From the NCBI GenBank assembly GCA_006384855.1, contig VCJN01002948.1, positions 62,001 to 126,000 of the forward strand: DNA of 64,000 bases, given 5' to 3'. A program made the translations under genes and the position numbers. The notes below the pieces were generated by a model, which saw nothing but the letters and a program-made list of their open reading frames with translations, had not been told where the DNA came from and did not search any database. Origin of the DNA: Tetraselmis striata (lineage: Eukaryota > Chlorophyta > Chlorodendrophyceae > Chlorodendrales > Chlorodendraceae). Each line of letters starts with the position of its first letter. Positions within the stretch are counted from its first letter, which is position 1. This document shows positions 60,848 to 64,000 of the stretch, one piece after another.

Positions 60848-62628
60848 TGGTCAGCCGCTTGCCGTCCGGGCTGAAGGCCAAGCTAGTGACCACTTCGGTG
60901 TGCCCCCGCAGCGGCTGCGGGAGCGCCTCTTCCCCGTGAGCGAGTTCTATTCCCCCACCGACTTGTCCTCCGACGCATAGGCCAGCCGTGTGCCGTCCGG
61001 GCTGAAGGCCACGCTGGTGACCACCTCAATGTGCCCCCGCAGGGGCTGCATCGGCGCCTCTTCCCCCGTGAGTGCGTTCCACACCCGCACCGTCTTGTCC
61101 TCCGACGCACGGGCTTGCCGCGTGCCGTCCGGGCTGAAGGCCACGCTAGTGACCACTTCGGTGTGCCGCCGCAGCTGCTGCGGCAGCGCCTCTTCCCCCG
61201 TGAGCGCGTTCCACACCCGCACCGTCTTGTCCTCCGCTGCACAGGCCAGCCGCGTGCCGTCGGGGCTGAAGGCCAAGCGGTTGACCACCTCAATGTACCC
61301 CCGCAGCGGGTGCGGCTGCGCCTCCCCCCCCCCCGTGAGTGCGTTCCGCACCCGCACCGTCTTGTCCTCCGACGCACTGACATGTTGCTTGCCGTCCGGA
61401 CTGAAGGCCACGCTAGTGACAACCTTAGTGTGCCCCCGCAGCGGCTGCGGCAGCACTTCTTCCCCCGTGAGCGCGTTCCACACCCGTAGTAATTTGTCCC
61501 TCGACGCACTGACCAGCCGCGGGCCGTCCGGGCTGAAGGCCACGCTGGTGACCACCTCAGTGTGCCCCTGCGGGGGGCGCGGCTGCGCCTCCCCCCCCCC
61601 CCCCCGTGAGCGCGTCCCGCACCCGCACCGTCTTGTCCTCCGACGCACTGGCTAGGTGCTTGCCGTCCGGACTGAAGGCCGCGCTGGTGACCATCCCAGC
61701 GTGCCCCCGCAGCGGGTGCGGCGGCACTTCTTCCCCCGTGATCGCGTTCCACACCCGTAGTGTCTTGCCCTCCCACGCACATGCCATGCGCGTGCCGTCT
61801 GGGCTGAAGGCCACGCTGGTGACCACCTCAATGTGCCCCCGCAGGGGCTGCATCGGCGCCTCTTCCCCCGTTAGTGCGTTCTACACCCGCACCGTCTTGA
61901 TCTCCGTCGCACTGACCTGCCGCGGGCCGTCGGGGCTGAAGGCCACGCTGGTGACCACCTCACTGTGCCCCTTCAGCGGCTGCGGCAGCGCCTCCTCCCC
62001 CGTTAGCGCGTCCCACATCCGTAGTGTCTGGTCATAGGAGGCACTAGTCAGCCGCTTGCCGTCCGGGCTGAAGGCCACGCTAGTAAACACCTCAGTGTGC
62101 CGCCACAGCGGCTGCGGAGCGCCTCTTCCCCCGTGAGCGCGTTCTATTCCCCCACCGTCTTGTCCTTTGACGCATAGGCCAGCCGTGTGCCGTCCGGGCT
62201 GAAGGCCACGCTGGTGACCACCTTAATGTGCCCCCGCAGCGGCTGCATCGGCGCCTCTCCCCCGTGAGTGCGTTCCACACCCGCACCGTCTTGTCCTCCG
62301 ACGCACTGACCAAACCGCGAGCGCCTGCCCCCCCGACGCCGCTGCGCCTCCCCCCCCGTGAGCGCGTTCCGCACCCGCACCGTCTTGTCCTCCGACGCAC
62401 TGACCAACCGCGAGCGCCTGCCCCCCGACGCCGCTGCGCCTCCCCCCCCGTGAGCGCGTTCCACACCCGCACCGTCTTGTCCTCCGACGCACTGACCAAC
62501 CGCGTGCGCGTGCCCCCCCGAAGCCGCTGCGCCTCCGCCCCCGTGAGCGCGTTCCGCACCCTACCGTCTTGTCCGACACACAGGCCAGGCGTTTGCCGTC
62601 CGGGCTGAAGGCCACGCTGGTGACCACC

Positions 62629-63754
62629 TCAATGTGCCCCCCGCAGGGGCTGCATCGGCGCCTCTTCCCCCGTGAGGGCGTGCCACACCCGCACCGTCTT
62701 GTCCTCCGCTGCACTGACCTGCCGCGGGCCGTCGGGGCTGAAGGCCACGCTGGTGACCACCTCAGTGTGCCCCTTCAGCGGCTGCGGCAGCGCCTCCTCC
62801 CCCGTTAGCGCGTCCCACATCCGTAGTGTCTGGTCATAGGAGGCACTAGTCAGCCGCTTGCCGTCCGGGCTGAAGGCCACGCTAGTAAACACCTCAGTGT
62901 GCCGCCACAGCGGCTGCGGGAGCGCCTCTTCCCCGTGAGCGCGTTCTATTCCCCCACCCGTCTTGTCCTTTGACGCATAGGCCAGCCGTGTGACGTCCGG
63001 GCTGAAGGCCACGCTGGTGACCACCTTAATGTGCCCCCGCATGGGCTGCATCGGCGCCTCTTCCCCGTGAGTGCGTTCCACCCGCACCGTCTTGTCCTCC
63101 GACGCACTGACCAACCGCGTGCGCCTGCCCCCCGACGCCGCTGCCGCCTCCCCCCCCGTGAGCGCGTTTCCGCACCCGCACCGTCTTGTCCTCCGACGCA
63201 CTGGCCAGGTGCTTGCCGTCCGGACTAGAGGCCAACGCTGGTGTGACCACCTTAGTGTGCCCCCGCAGCGGCTGCGGGAGCGCCTCTTCCCCCGTGAGCG
63301 CGTTCCACACCCCTACCGTCTTGTCCTCCGACGCACAAGCCAGCCGTTTGCCGTCCGGGGGCTGAAGGGCCACAATGGCGACCGACCTCAATGTGTTCCC
63401 CCGCATGGGCTGCATCGGGCGCCGCTTTCCCCGTGAGTGCGTTCCACACCCGCACCGTCTTGTCCTCCGACGCACTGACCAGCCGCCTGCGCGTGCCCCC
63501 CCGACGCCGCTTGCGCCTCCCCCCGTGTGAGCGCAAACCGCAGCCGCACCGTCTTGTCCTGGCCTCGCGGACGCACGGGCCAGTTGCTTGCCGTCCGGAC
63601 TGAAGGCCACGCTAGTGACAACCTTAGTGTGCCCCCGCAGCGGCTGCGGCAGCACTTCTTCCCCTGTGACCGCGTTCCACACCCGTAGTAATTTGTCCCT
63701 CGACGCACCGACCAGCCGCGGGCCGTCCGGGCTGAAGGAAACGCTGGTGACCAC
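62629..63754 (-). pseudogene. WD40 blades of the 2571-bp repeat in the indel-rich tail
   Basis: Corresponds to 52500-53559 in B2, but the frame is broken many times by one-base indels (for example extra C near 62642 and 62958, extra T near 63170, extra A and GT near 63235-63245, several extra G between 63355 and 63420). Blade order is unchanged. The pattern is more like sequencing or assembly error than biological decay. Confidence 0.55.
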
Positions 63755-64000
63755 CTCAGTAGGCCCGGGCGGGGGGCGCGGCAGCGCTTCCCCCCCGTCA
63801 GCGCGTTCCGCACCCGCACCGTCTTGTCCTCCGACGCACTGGCCAGGTGCTTGCCGTCCGGACTAGAGGCCCACGCAGGTGACCATCCCAGTGTGCCCGC
63901 GCAGCGTGTGCGGCGACACTTCTTCCCCCGAGATCGCGTTCCACACCCGTAGTGTCTTGTCATAGGACGCACATGCCAGCCGCGTGCCGTCCGGGCTGAA

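Larger units (their letters stand above)
18198..64000 (-). repeat. WD40-blade tandem array, right part
   Basis: The array resumes after the inserted element in the middle of the same blade: the left flank ends at GTCCTCCG and the right flank repeats it before continuing ACGCACTGACATG. It then runs uninterrupted to the window edge, always with the WD40 frame on the minus strand. It contains the second copy of the 12-kb block (21805-36027) and the 10.19-kb units (37748-64000). No non-WD40 coding sequence, promoter or gene boundary is visible anywhere in these 45.8 kb. Confidence 0.95.
58123..64000 (-). repeat. Higher-order unit B3 (partial, cut by window end)
   Basis: First 5.9 kb of a third copy. 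It matches B1 and B2 closely to about 60840, then shows frequent one-base insertions and deletions (extra G at 60841, lost C near 60934, lost G near 62117, extra A near 62314, extra T near 63170 and many after 63230). The unit reaches the window edge inside the 2.57-kb internal repeat. Confidence 0.85.

Noticed and set aside
1-64000. Repeat-induced point mutation as the source of the stops
   Set aside because: Some stops fit C-to-T at CpA, but CpA sites remain abundant and unmutated in nearly all blades, so there is no genome-defence type saturation.
1-64000. Bacterial WD40 protein gene
   Set aside because: Bacterial high-identity WD40 arrays exist, but tens of kilobases of frame-broken blades with satellite-like higher-order repeats and a hAT-type insertion fit a eukaryotic genome far better.

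Overview
The window is almost entirely one object: a giant tandem array of WD40 (beta-propeller) repeats, all read on the minus strand, filling 1-17228 and 18206-64000 without a single inverted blade. The basic unit is about 132 bp (44 residues) with recurring elements [33 protein letters not shown] and EEALPQPLR. Most blades carry W-N where the family name has W-D; a subset ([14 protein letters not shown]) keeps W-D. No effector domain (NACHT, NB-ARC, kinase, helical death-fold), no credible gene start, no terminal stop context, no tRNA or rRNA and no promoter is visible. Both ends of the window lie inside the array. The only foreign DNA is an AT-rich 961-bp hAT-like element at 17237-18197.

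Organism: GC-rich repeats in eukaryotic satellite-like architecture, with an inserted hAT-type element with an 8-bp target duplication, point to a eukaryote (GC-rich alga, other protist or fungus). I cannot name the lineage. High-identity WD40 blades are known from NLR-like proteins of filamentous fungi and from several protists and bacteria, but nothing here decides between them.

Layout: (1) 1-9217, four copies of a 2.2-kb higher-order unit (A1-A4). (2) 9218-14143, mixed blades including a seven-blade module. (3) 14144-17228, more diverged, mostly single-copy blades. (4) 17237-18197, the hAT-like insertion, flanked by GTCCTCCG duplications. (5) 18206-21804, further single-copy blades and the first 264-bp two-blade tandem array. 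(6) 21805-36027, a second copy of 1790-14143, enlarged by two extra seven-blade modules (31416-33287). (7) 36028-37747, transition. (8) 37748-64000, a 10.19-kb unit present 2.6 times (B1, B2 and partial B3), each with an internal 2.57-kb duplication. From 60841 onward single-base indels accumulate, which looks like a poorly polished contig end.

Coding status: the WD40 frame is repeatedly interrupted by (a) poly-G tracts on the coding strand (poly-C as printed, 7-23 nt) whose length modulo 3 decides the frame, (b) in-frame TAG at the WD-tryptophan position, (c) TAA in place of Gln and Leu codons that are intact in sister blades, and (d) small indels. The longest uninterrupted WD40-frame stretch is about 11 blades (about 31590-33048). 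At least four of six frames are largely stop-free because the repeat is GC-rich, so ORF length alone is misleading. The array is best read as a satellite-like expansion of WD40 coding sequence. Whether any of it is translated, or serves as a donor store of blades for an expressed gene elsewhere, cannot be decided from the sequence.
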